NCBI GenBank assembly: GCA_041493035.1 | Contig: JBGPYB010000050.1 | Coordinates: forward strand, 1 to 27,678 | Direction of reading: 5' to 3' | DNA length: 27,678 nt | DNA from: JBGPYB01 sp041493035 | GTDB taxonomy: Bacteria > Acidobacteriota > Vicinamibacteria > Fen-336 | Part shown: positions 6,662-14,241 of the stretch, piece by piece | Layout of the letters: the number at the start of each line of letters is the position of its first letter | Numbering within the stretch: the stretch's first letter is position 1 | Notes under the pieces: generated by a model | What the model saw: the letters and a program-made list of their open reading frames with translations, nothing else | What the model was told of the DNA's origin: nothing | The model's database searches: none | Made by a program: the position numbers and the translations under genes

Positions 6662-7303
6662 TCAGGTCGCTTTGCGGAAGGTCAGGTTGATACGGATCCC
6701 GCCCATCAGCGGGTGATGTCCCTCCTTGAGTGGCAGGACGCCGTGATAGCGGAGTCTGGCGGGACCTCCCCAGGCCACCACGTCGCCGTGCACGAGCGGC
6801 ACGCGCCGTGGCGTGTCGGCTCGACGTGACCCCCCGAATAGGAAGACGGCCGGCAGCCCGAGCGAGACCGACACGATCGGGGCGTCGAAGTCCCGCTCGT
6901 TCTTGTCCTGGTGCAGCGTGAGTCGCGCGCCAGGCTCGTATCGGTTGACGAGGCATCCGTCGGGCGCAAAGCCATCGAATCCCGCCCGCGCTGCGGCCCG
7001 GCCAGCGAGATCGAAGAAGACGTCCGGCATCGCCGGCCAGCGACGCCCGGTCGCGGGGTCATGGGCGTCGTAGCGGTAGCCGGTTCGATCGGTGACCCAG
7101 CCGACCGTTCCGCAGTTGGTCATTGCGACCGACATACGGTGGCCCCCCGGCGTGACCATGTGACGAAAGGGCGCAACCTTCAGAACCCGCTGCAACGCCG
7201 CGACGAGCGACCGGTCAAGATGCCGCGCGAACCCGCCCAACAACATCGCTCCCGGCGCAAGCCGCACGTCCCGCAGTTCACCCTCGAACAGGTCCAGGTT
7301 CAT
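6662..7303 (-). CDS. alkB: AlkB, Fe(II)/2-oxoglutarate-dependent DNA/RNA demethylase
   Basis: A 213-residue dioxygenase that removes alkyl groups from 1-methyladenine and 3-methylcytosine in DNA or RNA, using iron and 2-oxoglutarate. The iron ligands H131, D133 (LHQDKNERD) and H187 (RYHGVLPL) are present, as are the 2-oxoglutarate-binding arginines R204 and R210 (GIRINLTFR). These numbers coincide with those of E. coli AlkB, and W69, N120 and Y122 also fall in place. The block MVTPGG...MSVAMTNCG is diagnostic. It starts 34 bp after the upstream barrel-protein gene on the same strand, so it may be the last gene of that operon, although its job is unrelated. It converges on the peptidase remnant. 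No Ada-type regulator is nearby. Confidence 0.97.
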   Translation of the reverse strand: MNLDLFEGELRDVRLAPGAMLLGGFARHLDRSLVAALQRVLKVAPFRHMVTPGGHRMSVAMTNCGTVGWVTDRTGYRYDAHDPATGRRWPAMPDVFFDLAGRAAARAGFDGFAPDGCLVNRYEPGARLTLHQDKNERDFDAPIVSVSLGLPAVFLFGGSRRADTPRRVPLVHGDVVAWGGPARLRYHGVLPLKEGHHPLMGGIRINLTFRKAT

Positions 7304-7337
7304 TTCGCATCGCGGAAAGAGGATACGCGCGCGGCGG

Positions 7338-8111
7338 TCAGAAGGCGAAGCCGACCGAGAGTCGAAGCGTGTAGCCGTTCCCGCTCGCGCCCAGAGGCCG
7401 AAGGGCGGCGCTCGTTCGGTCGCTGTGGGTGGCGTAGAGAATGGGACCGCCGCAGAGCGACGCGTAGAAGCGGCGGCTGGCTGGCGCGAGGTGGATCGAA
7501 GGCCCGGCGAACAGCTTCGCGCCACCCTCGCCCTCCTCCGGGTCCCAGAAGCCCTCGAGGTCCTCGCCGATCGCCTCCACGCCCACGTGTACGCTCCCGC
7601 CCGCGCGATGGAGCCAGCCGACGGAAGTGATCAGGTCCAGGCCATCCCGGCCTTTCGCGAAGGGCTTCTCGAAGCGAACGTTGCCGAAGACAGAGGACCG
7701 CGTGAACCTGTGCCCCAGCGCAACGCGCCCCAGGAGCACCGTCGTCCCCTCCCACTCGCGGCGTACACCGAGGCCACTGGCCAGTTGCACGCCGCGCGTT
7801 GCCCCGAGGACGTCCTTCAACACCTCGGCCTCCTGGGTGCTGTGGGTCGCCCCCTGCCCGGCCATGCCCAGTCCCAATTGGCCCAGCACCGTGAAGCCGG
7901 CCCCGAGCGAGCCCTGAATCCCGACGCGCTGCTCGAGGCCGTCGTACCCGAATGGCGCGGCCGTGCGCTCGGCGTATCCGGCGTCGTACTGCACGGTCCA
8001 GCGCTCGGTCTCGGAGGGTGTCGTGGTGGTGACGGTGAAGACAAAGGGCCGAACCTGCGCTTGCGCCGGACCGCCGACGGCGATGAGCAGCGCGACGAGA
8101 ACGCCCCTCAT
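7338..8111 (-). CDS. predicted outer-membrane beta-barrel protein of unknown function
   Basis: A 257-residue protein with a clear signal peptide (MRGVLVALLIAVGGPAQA, cleavage likely after AQA). The mature part alternates polar and non-polar residues in strand-like stretches (VGIQGSLGAGFTVLGQLGLGMAG, TTVLLGRVALGHRF, YTLRLSVGFAF) and ends in phenylalanine, the usual outer-membrane assembly signal. There is no recognisable named family. A strong GGAGGAG ribosome site precedes the ATG, which overlaps the stop of the phosphoesterase gene as ATGA (8108-8111). The coupling suggests that the barrel and the exported phosphoesterase work together in the envelope, perhaps for passage of a substrate or product. 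That function is inference. Confidence 0.75.
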   Translation of the reverse strand: MRGVLVALLIAVGGPAQAQVRPFVFTVTTTTPSETERWTVQYDAGYAERTAAPFGYDGLEQRVGIQGSLGAGFTVLGQLGLGMAGQGATHSTQEAEVLKDVLGATRGVQLASGLGVRREWEGTTVLLGRVALGHRFTRSSVFGNVRFEKPFAKGRDGLDLITSVGWLHRAGGSVHVGVEAIGEDLEGFWDPEEGEGGAKLFAGPSIHLAPASRRFYASLCGGPILYATHSDRTSAALRPLGASGNGYTLRLSVGFAF

Positions 8112-10879
8112 GGCCGCTCCTCCTTTGTGGGCCCCACCTGCCGTTCCGCTTCTTCCATCGAGTCCATCTCCTGCCCCGGCTCCTGGCGCGCCTTCACGTA
8201 GTCCGGATCGTCGGGATCGCCGGCCTTGGCCGGATCGAAGATCCGCGGATCCGACGGCAGCGCGTGGTACGGCGTGAAGTCGGGCTCCAAGGCGAACAGA
8301 TCTGCCAGATCGCTCGTGGCCGCATCGTACAGGTGGAGGTACGGCAGCCCCAGCAGCCGGTAGATGGTCTTGGTGATGCTCGCAATGCTCAGGTGCCGCC
8401 GCGACACGTAGCCCCGCTTTGCGTAGGGGCCGATGGCGAGACAAAGGCTCCGGTGCGCGTCGATGTGATCGCGGCCGGCCTGGGCGTCGTCCTCGGTCAC
8501 GAAGACCGCCATCTCCTTCCAGAAAGGGCTTTGGGACAGGCCCTCGACGATGCGTCCGAGCGCCAGGTCGTTGTCGGCCATGTAAGACTCGAGCCACGGA
8601 TAGCCGCGGTCGTGGCGCGGCTCCGTTCCGTGGTCGTTCGGTAGCAGCACAAAGATGAAGCGAGGCATCGACCCCTGCCCGGTAGACCACTGGTGGAGGT
8701 CCTTCAGGAAGACGTCGGCCCGGTACTGGTCGGGGATCGTCATGTTGAAGCCCGGATAGAGGCGCGACGTGTTCAGGAAGAGGGGCTCGGGCATGGGAAC
8801 GTTGACCGGCACGCGAGCGCCCGTGGGCTTCATTCCCGCACTCTCGTCGGTGCCCGCAAACTCGAAGCCTTCGCCGTAGTTTCGGAACGGGATGTGGTGG
8901 CGATCCAGATGCTGCCAGAGCGCTCCTTCTTCGGGATAGTCCTCGGGGGTGAGGGACGAGTTCGACTCGAACAGGGAGAAGCGCCCGGGCCCGGACTCTC
9001 GCTCGAACTTGGCACCTCCGCCGTAGCTTGCCGTCGTGACCGTCTCCACCCAGTGGTTGGCGTACGCTCCGACCAGCCAACGGTGGCCGTCGGCCGAGAC
9101 GTCGCTGTCCACGTAGAAGTTGTCGCTCATGGCGAAGCGGCGGGCCAGGGCGCGGTGGTTCGGCATGACGGTCACGCCTTTGTGGGGCCCCACCGTCCGG
9201 TTCTCTCCGAATCGCGCGAGGCTTGGGTCCCCCTGGACGCCGGGCATGTCTCCGTAGACCTCGTCAAAGGTGCGGTTCTCCTTGGTGATGAAGACCACGT
9301 ACTTGATCTTGGGCGAGCGTGTGCCGAAGCGCGCCGGCACCGGATGAGCGGCGGCCCGGGCGGGCTCGACCGGCAGGAAGCCGTTGTTCGCAAGCACCCG
9401 CTGCGTATGGGCTGCGAGGGAGCCGTCGGTCGGCGTCTCGAGAAGCGAGACGGTTCCCTTCATGAGCCGGCCGACGTAGTGGGCGTCGATCTCCGGGCCG
9501 GGGAAGGGGCTGGGCCAGGGCATCGGCTTGAAGTCGGCGCCGCCGTTCGGCCCGGAGCCCCAGCCCTTCGCATTCGAGACGTAGAGGCGACGGCCGCTCG
9601 GCGACAGGGCCACGCCAGCCGGATACCAGCCGGTGGGCACGTGACCGAGGACCGCTCCGGTCGAGGCGTCGAGCACGCCCAGGGCGTTGATCCCGGACTC
9701 GGCCACGAACAGACGGCGCCCGTCCGGGGAGAGCGCGATACCGAACGGCAGCACGCCTCGGAGGCTGCGGAGGTATGGCGCAGGTGCGAGCAGAGTACTC
9801 CAACGCTTCCGGTGGGACGCGAGATCCCAGGCCTCGACCGTGTCGTTCGTCGCATTGGTGACGTACAGCGTCTCCGGCGAGAGGGCGAGGCCGGCGGGCC
9901 GGCTCCCGCCCACCGCCTCGCCGACCGGCATCCCGGTCCGCAGCCTCGCCACCACAACCGGAGTTGCGGGCTTCTCCAGGTCAACTACGAACACCGAGTT
10001 CGCTTCGTCCGCGTTCGGGTCGCCGAGGCCGGGGATCCTGCTCCCCTCGACGACGGTCCCCTCCCGCGCCTCGCGTGAGGGATAGCCGAAAGGAGGGAAG
10101 GGCAGGCCGCGCGGGTCCTTGCCGCCGGGCCACTCGAGGAGCGAGTACTGGAACGTCCCCATGTTGGCCACGTAGGCGCGCCGGCCGTCGGCGCTGAGCG
10201 TCAGGGCCATCGGGTTGCGGCCCACCGCGACCGACCCCACGGCCTCACGCCGGTCCGCGTCGATCGTGACAAGACGATAGTGGGCGAGGTCGAGGGCGTA
10301 GAGGAAACGTCCGTCGGGGCTCAAGGCGAGATCGGTCGTGAAGGCGTCCGGATACTGCGTCGTGCTCAAGTCGATCGCCACGACTCGTGCACCCGTGGCC
10401 AGGGAGAAGACGGCCACCACTCCGCTGTCGCCACCCGAGGCATAGACGAGACCTCGCGTGGTGTCGATGGCGGCGCCCAGAAACGCCGAGGGAAGTCGCC
10501 GCGTGTCGGTCTCGGTCTTGGCCGGGATCTGCACGACCTGCGGATCGTCGCTCTCCGGGTTGCGAATGACCGTCAGCGAAAAAGGCACGATGCCGCCGTT
10601 CACCGTGACGAGTACCGAGCCGTCCGCGCTCAGCGCGAGACCAAACGGGTGAGGTGCCGTCGGGATCTGGCGGCCGGTGGGGGTCAGGAGGCGTCCGTTC
10701 GGCAGGACGCTCTCACCGTCGGGCGCAGCGCGGGTATTGCGCTCGCCAGCCGGCGCTTCGAAATACAGCCGGTCGGCCTCGCTCGGACCGCCGAGGCCCG
10801 GCGGAGCCGAGGCGCCGAGCACTCCGAGAAGCAACCCGACGGCCGTCAGCAGCACGATGGACGCGACGATCCTCCGCAT
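8108..10879 (-). CDS. exported beta-propeller/phosphoesterase fusion protein
   Basis: A 923-residue protein. Residues 1-25 form a signal peptide. From about 75 to 500 there is a YVTN-type propeller with repeated blades such as LALSPDGRFLYALD, LTLSADGRRAYVAN and VALSPSGRRLYVSN. From about 524 there is a phosphoesterase domain of the PF04185 class, the alkaline-phosphatase-like fold of acid phosphatases and phospholipase C. Its signatures are KYVVFITKENRTFDEVYGD with E534 and N535, VDSDVSADGHRW, and VTEDDAQAGRDHID with D797, D798, D804 and H805 as likely metal ligands. Acidobacteria carry several such fusions. The natural substrate, whether phosphate monoester or phospholipid, is not known. It starts 8 bp after the aldo/keto reductase gene and is translationally coupled to the barrel gene. 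Confidence 0.92.
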   Translation of the reverse strand: MRRIVASIVLLTAVGLLLGVLGASAPPGLGGPSEADRLYFEAPAGERNTRAAPDGESVLPNGRLLTPTGRQIPTAPHPFGLALSADGSVLVTVNGGIVPFSLTVIRNPESDDPQVVQIPAKTETDTRRLPSAFLGAAIDTTRGLVYASGGDSGVVAVFSLATGARVVAIDLSTTQYPDAFTTDLALSPDGRFLYALDLAHYRLVTIDADRREAVGSVAVGRNPMALTLSADGRRAYVANMGTFQYSLLEWPGGKDPRGLPFPPFGYPSREAREGTVVEGSRIPGLGDPNADEANSVFVVDLEKPATPVVVARLRTGMPVGEAVGGSRPAGLALSPETLYVTNATNDTVEAWDLASHRKRWSTLLAPAPYLRSLRGVLPFGIALSPDGRRLFVAESGINALGVLDASTGAVLGHVPTGWYPAGVALSPSGRRLYVSNAKGWGSGPNGGADFKPMPWPSPFPGPEIDAHYVGRLMKGTVSLLETPTDGSLAAHTQRVLANNGFLPVEPARAAAHPVPARFGTRSPKIKYVVFITKENRTFDEVYGDMPGVQGDPSLARFGENRTVGPHKGVTVMPNHRALARRFAMSDNFYVDSDVSADGHRWLVGAYANHWVETVTTASYGGGAKFERESGPGRFSLFESNSSLTPEDYPEEGALWQHLDRHHIPFRNYGEGFEFAGTDESAGMKPTGARVPVNVPMPEPLFLNTSRLYPGFNMTIPDQYRADVFLKDLHQWSTGQGSMPRFIFVLLPNDHGTEPRHDRGYPWLESYMADNDLALGRIVEGLSQSPFWKEMAVFVTEDDAQAGRDHIDAHRSLCLAIGPYAKRGYVSRRHLSIASITKTIYRLLGLPYLHLYDAATSDLADLFALEPDFTPYHALPSDPRIFDPAKAGDPDDPDYVKARQEPGQEMDSMEEAERQVGPTKEERP

Positions 10880-10887
10880 GCGTCGGG

Positions 10888-11826
10888 TCAGGCGTGGAAG
10901 ATCGGGCGAACACCTCGCGCCTGCGCCAGCAGGTCCTCGCGCTCCTTGGCACTCAGGGGGCGCAGCCGCCCCGCGAAATCGAGGGCCATCCGGAATAGCG
11001 GTAGCTCCCCTGGCGGGATGGCCGCGGTGACGTCCTCGCCGAGGGTGAAGCGCACCGCCCTTTCTGCCAGCTCGGGGTCATCGACCGGCTTGTACCAGCA
11101 CTTGCGCCAGGCCTCGTGGTTCCGGTCGGGCCAGGTGGTGTGGGCCATGGCCTTCAGGGCGATGCGCGCCACGCCTTTCTGCCGGGCCTTCTCGAGGACC
11201 TGTGGGCCGAAGTGCCCCTCCTGCTGAAGGACGAAGTTGAAGGGAACCATCACGGAATCGAGGGGGAAGCGGTCCATGAGGGCGATCGCCGCCGCGGCGT
11301 CATGCACCGACGCTCCCAAGAAGCGCACCTTCCCCTCCTCCTGCGCCTTGACGAAGGCTTCGGCGGCGCCCCCGGGAGCGAGGATCGCGTCGACCTCGTC
11401 CATCTTCGAAACGGCGTGGAACTGGTACAGGTCGAAGTGGTCGGTCTTCAGCCGTCGCAGGCTCTGCTCCAGCTCCTTGCGGGCGCCGGCCCTGCCTCGC
11501 TCCATCGTCTTGCACGCCAGGAACGATTTCGAGCGGTGGGCCTGCAAGGCCGGACCCAGCTTCATCTCCGCCTCGCCGTCGAAATAGCTGGGGGCGACGT
11601 CGAAGTAGTTGACCCCGCGGTCGACCGCCTCGGCCACGACCCGGTCCGCTTCCTTCTGTTCCAGCCCTACGACCACGATGCCGCCGAAGCCGATCACCGA
11701 CAGGGCGACGTCGCCCTTGTAGGACCGGCGCGGGATGGCGCCCGCCGGCACCGCCGACTCCGTCGGCTTCACGGACGCCGCCAGTGTCCCCGCCGCCGCC
11801 GATTGCAGGAACGTCCGCCGTCTCAT
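10888..11826 (-). CDS. Tat-type aldo/keto reductase (first of two)
   Basis: A 312-residue aldo/keto reductase, a NAD(P)H-dependent carbonyl reductase with a TIM-barrel fold. The catalytic tetrad is visible: D76 and Y81 (NYFDVAPSYFDG), K106 (LACKTMER) and H137 (YQFHAVS). The N-terminus MRRRTFLQSAAAGTLAAS is a twin-arginine export signal, so the enzyme is expected outside the cytoplasm with cofactor already bound. The start was chosen because GGAGGGAG lies just upstream and the Tat motif follows at once; the longer open frame upstream is a shadow of the next gene. It lies 17 bp downstream of the second reductase gene and 8 bp upstream of the phosphoesterase gene. The substrate is not readable from sequence. 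Confidence 0.9.
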   Translation of the reverse strand: MRRRTFLQSAAAGTLAASVKPTESAVPAGAIPRRSYKGDVALSVIGFGGIVVVGLEQKEADRVVAEAVDRGVNYFDVAPSYFDGEAEMKLGPALQAHRSKSFLACKTMERGRAGARKELEQSLRRLKTDHFDLYQFHAVSKMDEVDAILAPGGAAEAFVKAQEEGKVRFLGASVHDAAAAIALMDRFPLDSVMVPFNFVLQQEGHFGPQVLEKARQKGVARIALKAMAHTTWPDRNHEAWRKCWYKPVDDPELAERAVRFTLGEDVTAAIPPGELPLFRMALDFAGRLRPLSAKEREDLLAQARGVRPIFHA

Positions 11827-11843
11827 GGCTCCCTCCACTGGGT

Positions 11844-12833
11844 TCAGGCCGACGCCGAACCCCCGTCGCGGTGGTCGGCGAAGAAGCGTTCGAGGGCGGT
11901 CTTGGCGGGCGCCAGCCGCTGGCTCAGGGCATCCATCTCCGCGGCGGTCATGGGGGCGAACGATCGGGCGGTGGCCACGTTGGCTTCGAGGAGCTCCGTC
12001 TTTGGCATCCCCACGACTGCGGCCGAGACGGGGAGGCTCCACGCATACCGCAGAAGCTCCGCTGCCGTAGCACCGCTTTCGCCCAGGAGCTTCTCCTGTG
12101 CGGTGGACTTCATCAGGAGCACACCCAGCTTCTTGGCCTGGGCGGCCGCGAGCGCCTTCTCCTCGAAGGCGGAAGCGCGGGTCGGGTTCATGGCCATCTG
12201 CACGCAGTCGAGGTCGTTGTGCTCGATCGCCGCCGCCATCACGCCGCCGTCGGTGTGGCTCGTCATCCCGATGGCTCGCGCCACCTTCTGCTGGCGCAGC
12301 TCGTAGAGGGCCGCGAGGACCCCGTCCTTCGCCTCGATCTTAGCAAGGTCGTCGGCTTGACCCAGGCTGTGGACGTGGAGAAGGTCCACGTGGTCGGTCT
12401 GCAGGCGCTTGAGGCTGGCCTCGACCTCCTTGAGGGCCAGGTCGCGCGTGCGGGCCCGCTGCGGGATCTTGGTGGCGACGAAGACCAGGTCCCGACGAGC
12501 CTTGAGGAACCGGCCCACGCGGGCCTCGCTCTTGCCGTCGCCATAGTCGACCGCGGTGTCGAGGTAGTTCACGCCGAGCGACACCGCCTTCTCCAGGACG
12601 GCCTGGGCGGCATCTTCGTCCTCGTACATGAGGAAGCGGCTCCCGCAGCCGAAGGCCAGAATCGGAACCGAGACGCCGGTGCGCCCGAGGACGCGACGGG
12701 GAACTTTCCCGGACGCGCTCTCGGCGCCGGCGTTCGCCAGGGCCGGAAGGGCCCCAGCTGTTGCGAGAGTCAACGTGGTCGTCGCCAGGAACTCGCGTCG
12801 GCTGACGCCCCGGTCCTTCTCGTTTTCACTCAT
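11844..12833 (-). CDS. Tat-type aldo/keto reductase (second of two)
   Basis: A 329-residue aldo/keto reductase. The tetrad is D92 and Y97 (LDTAVDYGDG), K122 (VATKIPQR) and H155 (LLHVHSLG). The export signal is VSRREFLATTTLTLATAGAL, a canonical twin-arginine motif (SRREFLA) with a hydrophobic stretch. The ATG at 12833 overlaps the stop of the isomerase gene as ATGA, so translation is coupled. It differs enough from the neighbouring reductase to be an old duplication or a separate recruit. In other Acidobacteria and Planctomycetes, such exported reductase/isomerase groups are thought to act on sugars; here that is only inference. Confidence 0.92.
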   Translation of the reverse strand: MSENEKDRGVSRREFLATTTLTLATAGALPALANAGAESASGKVPRRVLGRTGVSVPILAFGCGSRFLMYEDEDAAQAVLEKAVSLGVNYLDTAVDYGDGKSEARVGRFLKARRDLVFVATKIPQRARTRDLALKEVEASLKRLQTDHVDLLHVHSLGQADDLAKIEAKDGVLAALYELRQQKVARAIGMTSHTDGGVMAAAIEHNDLDCVQMAMNPTRASAFEEKALAAAQAKKLGVLLMKSTAQEKLLGESGATAAELLRYAWSLPVSAAVVGMPKTELLEANVATARSFAPMTAAEMDALSQRLAPAKTALERFFADHRDGGSASA

Positions 12834-13756
12834 GGCTTCGCTCCTGCCGCGGTCAAATAGGCGGTCATCGTCTTCGCGTAGTGGGGGAAGGCCACTTCCG
12901 GCTCTTCGATTTCGGGGTGCCACTTCTTCTCCCACTCGAAGCAGTAGTACCCCGGGTAGCCTGCGGCCACGAGGGTTCTGACCGTCTCTTCGACGGGCAC
13001 CGTCCCCGTGCCCGTGAGGACGTAACGGACGTCGTCCTTCTCCGGGCGCGAGTCCTTGAGGTGAGTGTGTCGCACGAAGGAGCCGAGCACCTTGAAGGTC
13101 TCGGCCGGCGCCTCGTGCCCCGCCACGGCGGTGTGATGGGCGTCCCAGAGAAGCCCCACGTTGGGCGACGCGGCAGCCGTCAGCACCTCCAGAATGTCCG
13201 CCGAGCGGGTGAAGTCCCCGTGGGATTCCATGAGGACCGAGACGCCGCCTCCCTTGGCGTGCTCGCCAAGGGTGCGCAGCCCGGCGGCGATGCGCTCGAT
13301 GGTGGCGCGGTGTTCTTCGCCGGCGACGAAGTTGTTGGGGAAGACACGCACGTATGGAGCGCCCAGCTCGTGAGCGAGGTCGATGAACCGCCTGCCCTCG
13401 TCGAGGTGCTTGGCCCGCGCTGCGGGATCGGGCTCGTGCATGGCCGCTGACGACCCAAGATCGGAGATCTTCAAGCCGTGGGCCGCGATCTGGTCGCGGG
13501 TTTCTTTGAGGCGCGAAGGCTGGAACTCGGGGCACCGGGGCAGATCCATCTCTCCCTGGAGGCCGCGCAGTTCTATGGCGGCGAAACCCAGGCGGTCGGC
13601 TTGCTCCAGGATCGTCCCCCAATCCCAGGCGGGGCAGCCGAGTGTCGAGAAAGCAATAGGGAGCCGTGGCCGTGTCGCGGCCGCGCGCACGAACGCCGGA
13701 GCAGCCGCAGTGGCGGCGAGGGCCCCGAGAAACTTCCTGCGCGCCAGGCGGGCCAT
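12830..13756 (-). CDS. Tat-exported sugar phosphate isomerase/epimerase-like TIM-barrel protein
   Basis: A 308-residue protein of the xylose-isomerase-like AP-endonuclease-2 fold family. The N-terminus MARLARRKFLGALAATAAAPAF is a twin-arginine signal. The metal-site residues typical of the family are present: E177 (LMESHGD), D205 and H208 (LLWDAHHTA), H230/H232 (RHTHLKD) and E274 (YCFEWEKKW). These enzymes isomerise or epimerise sugars or inositols using a divalent metal. It is the first gene of the minus-strand run, so the promoter should lie in 13757-13870, shared with the divergent efflux genes. No regulator gene is nearby. The substrate is not identifiable. Confidence 0.92.
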   Translation of the reverse strand: MARLARRKFLGALAATAAAPAFVRAAATRPRLPIAFSTLGCPAWDWGTILEQADRLGFAAIELRGLQGEMDLPRCPEFQPSRLKETRDQIAAHGLKISDLGSSAAMHEPDPAARAKHLDEGRRFIDLAHELGAPYVRVFPNNFVAGEEHRATIERIAAGLRTLGEHAKGGGVSVLMESHGDFTRSADILEVLTAAASPNVGLLWDAHHTAVAGHEAPAETFKVLGSFVRHTHLKDSRPEKDDVRYVLTGTGTVPVEETVRTLVAAGYPGYYCFEWEKKWHPEIEEPEVAFPHYAKTMTAYLTAAGAKP

Positions 13757-13870
13757 GATTCTCTTTGCGTCCCGAGTGTACGCGGCTACGGGATCCCCCT
13801 ACAAGCAGTCACTTCCTGTCTTTGTCTTCGGGCACATGAGGCGACGTGCGGCGGGTGTATGCTTGTAGGG

Positions 13871-14167
13871 ATGGCAGTGACTCGTGGGGCGCGCCCCCTC
13901 GCGCGTGTGACGGTGTGGCTCGGCCTGGGTTTCTACCTGTTCTTCCTGGCTGAGAGCCCGCTTCTCCATCACGACCTCGAGTGCCACGTCAAGACTCCGA
14001 GCCATTGCGGCGCGTGCGTGGCGAGCCCGCTGGGCCTTAGCGCCGCCTTGGGCGTCCCTCTCGACGCTACCCATCTGCACGACGCGGGCAGCGTGAAGGC
14101 GGTCCAGACGACCGCGCCCGAGCCCACGTTTGCCGTCGACGCGCCAGGCCGTTCCCCGCCCGCCTGA
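13871..14167 (+). CDS. small membrane-anchored His/Cys-rich protein upstream of the metal efflux genes
   Basis: A 98-residue protein. It has a basic start, one hydrophobic helix at about 13-29 (VTVWLGLGFYLFFLAES), then a cluster of possible metal ligands: H33, H34, C38, H39, H45, C46 and C49, with H68 and H70 further on. The tail is Pro/Ala-rich. In layout it resembles the short DUF2946-like proteins often found before heavy-metal RND genes, but I cannot assign it to a family. The ATG at 13871 was chosen. An in-frame ATG at 13859 would add four residues, and TATGCT at 13858-13863 could be a -10 box that would make 13871 nearly leaderless. A metal-sensing or metal-delivery role is inference from residues and position. 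Confidence 0.65.
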   Translation: MAVTRGARPLARVTVWLGLGFYLFFLAESPLLHHDLECHVKTPSHCGACVASPLGLSAALGVPLDATHLHDAGSVKAVQTTAPEPTFAVDAPGRSPPA

Positions 14168-14186
14168 GCCTGCCTGGCGGTTTTCA

Positions 14187-14204
14187 TCGGGCCTCTCGGC
14201 CCGA
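14187..14204 (+). terminator. stable hairpin between the small protein gene and the outer-membrane factor gene
   Basis: TCGGGCC (14187-14193) pairs perfectly with GGCCCGA (14198-14204) around a TCTC loop and is followed by a pyrimidine-rich run (GGTTTCTCTCTCC). It could be a weak terminator or attenuator separating the small gene from the efflux genes, or an mRNA-stabilising element. There is no uninterrupted T tract, so termination is uncertain. Confidence 0.35.
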
Positions 14205-14241
14205 GGTTTCTCTCTCCTTCTCGTAGTGCGGGGAGTAGTTT

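Noticed and set aside
8693..10078. 461-residue plus-strand open frame
   Set aside because: Antisense to the phosphoesterase gene, which has clear motifs in its own frame.
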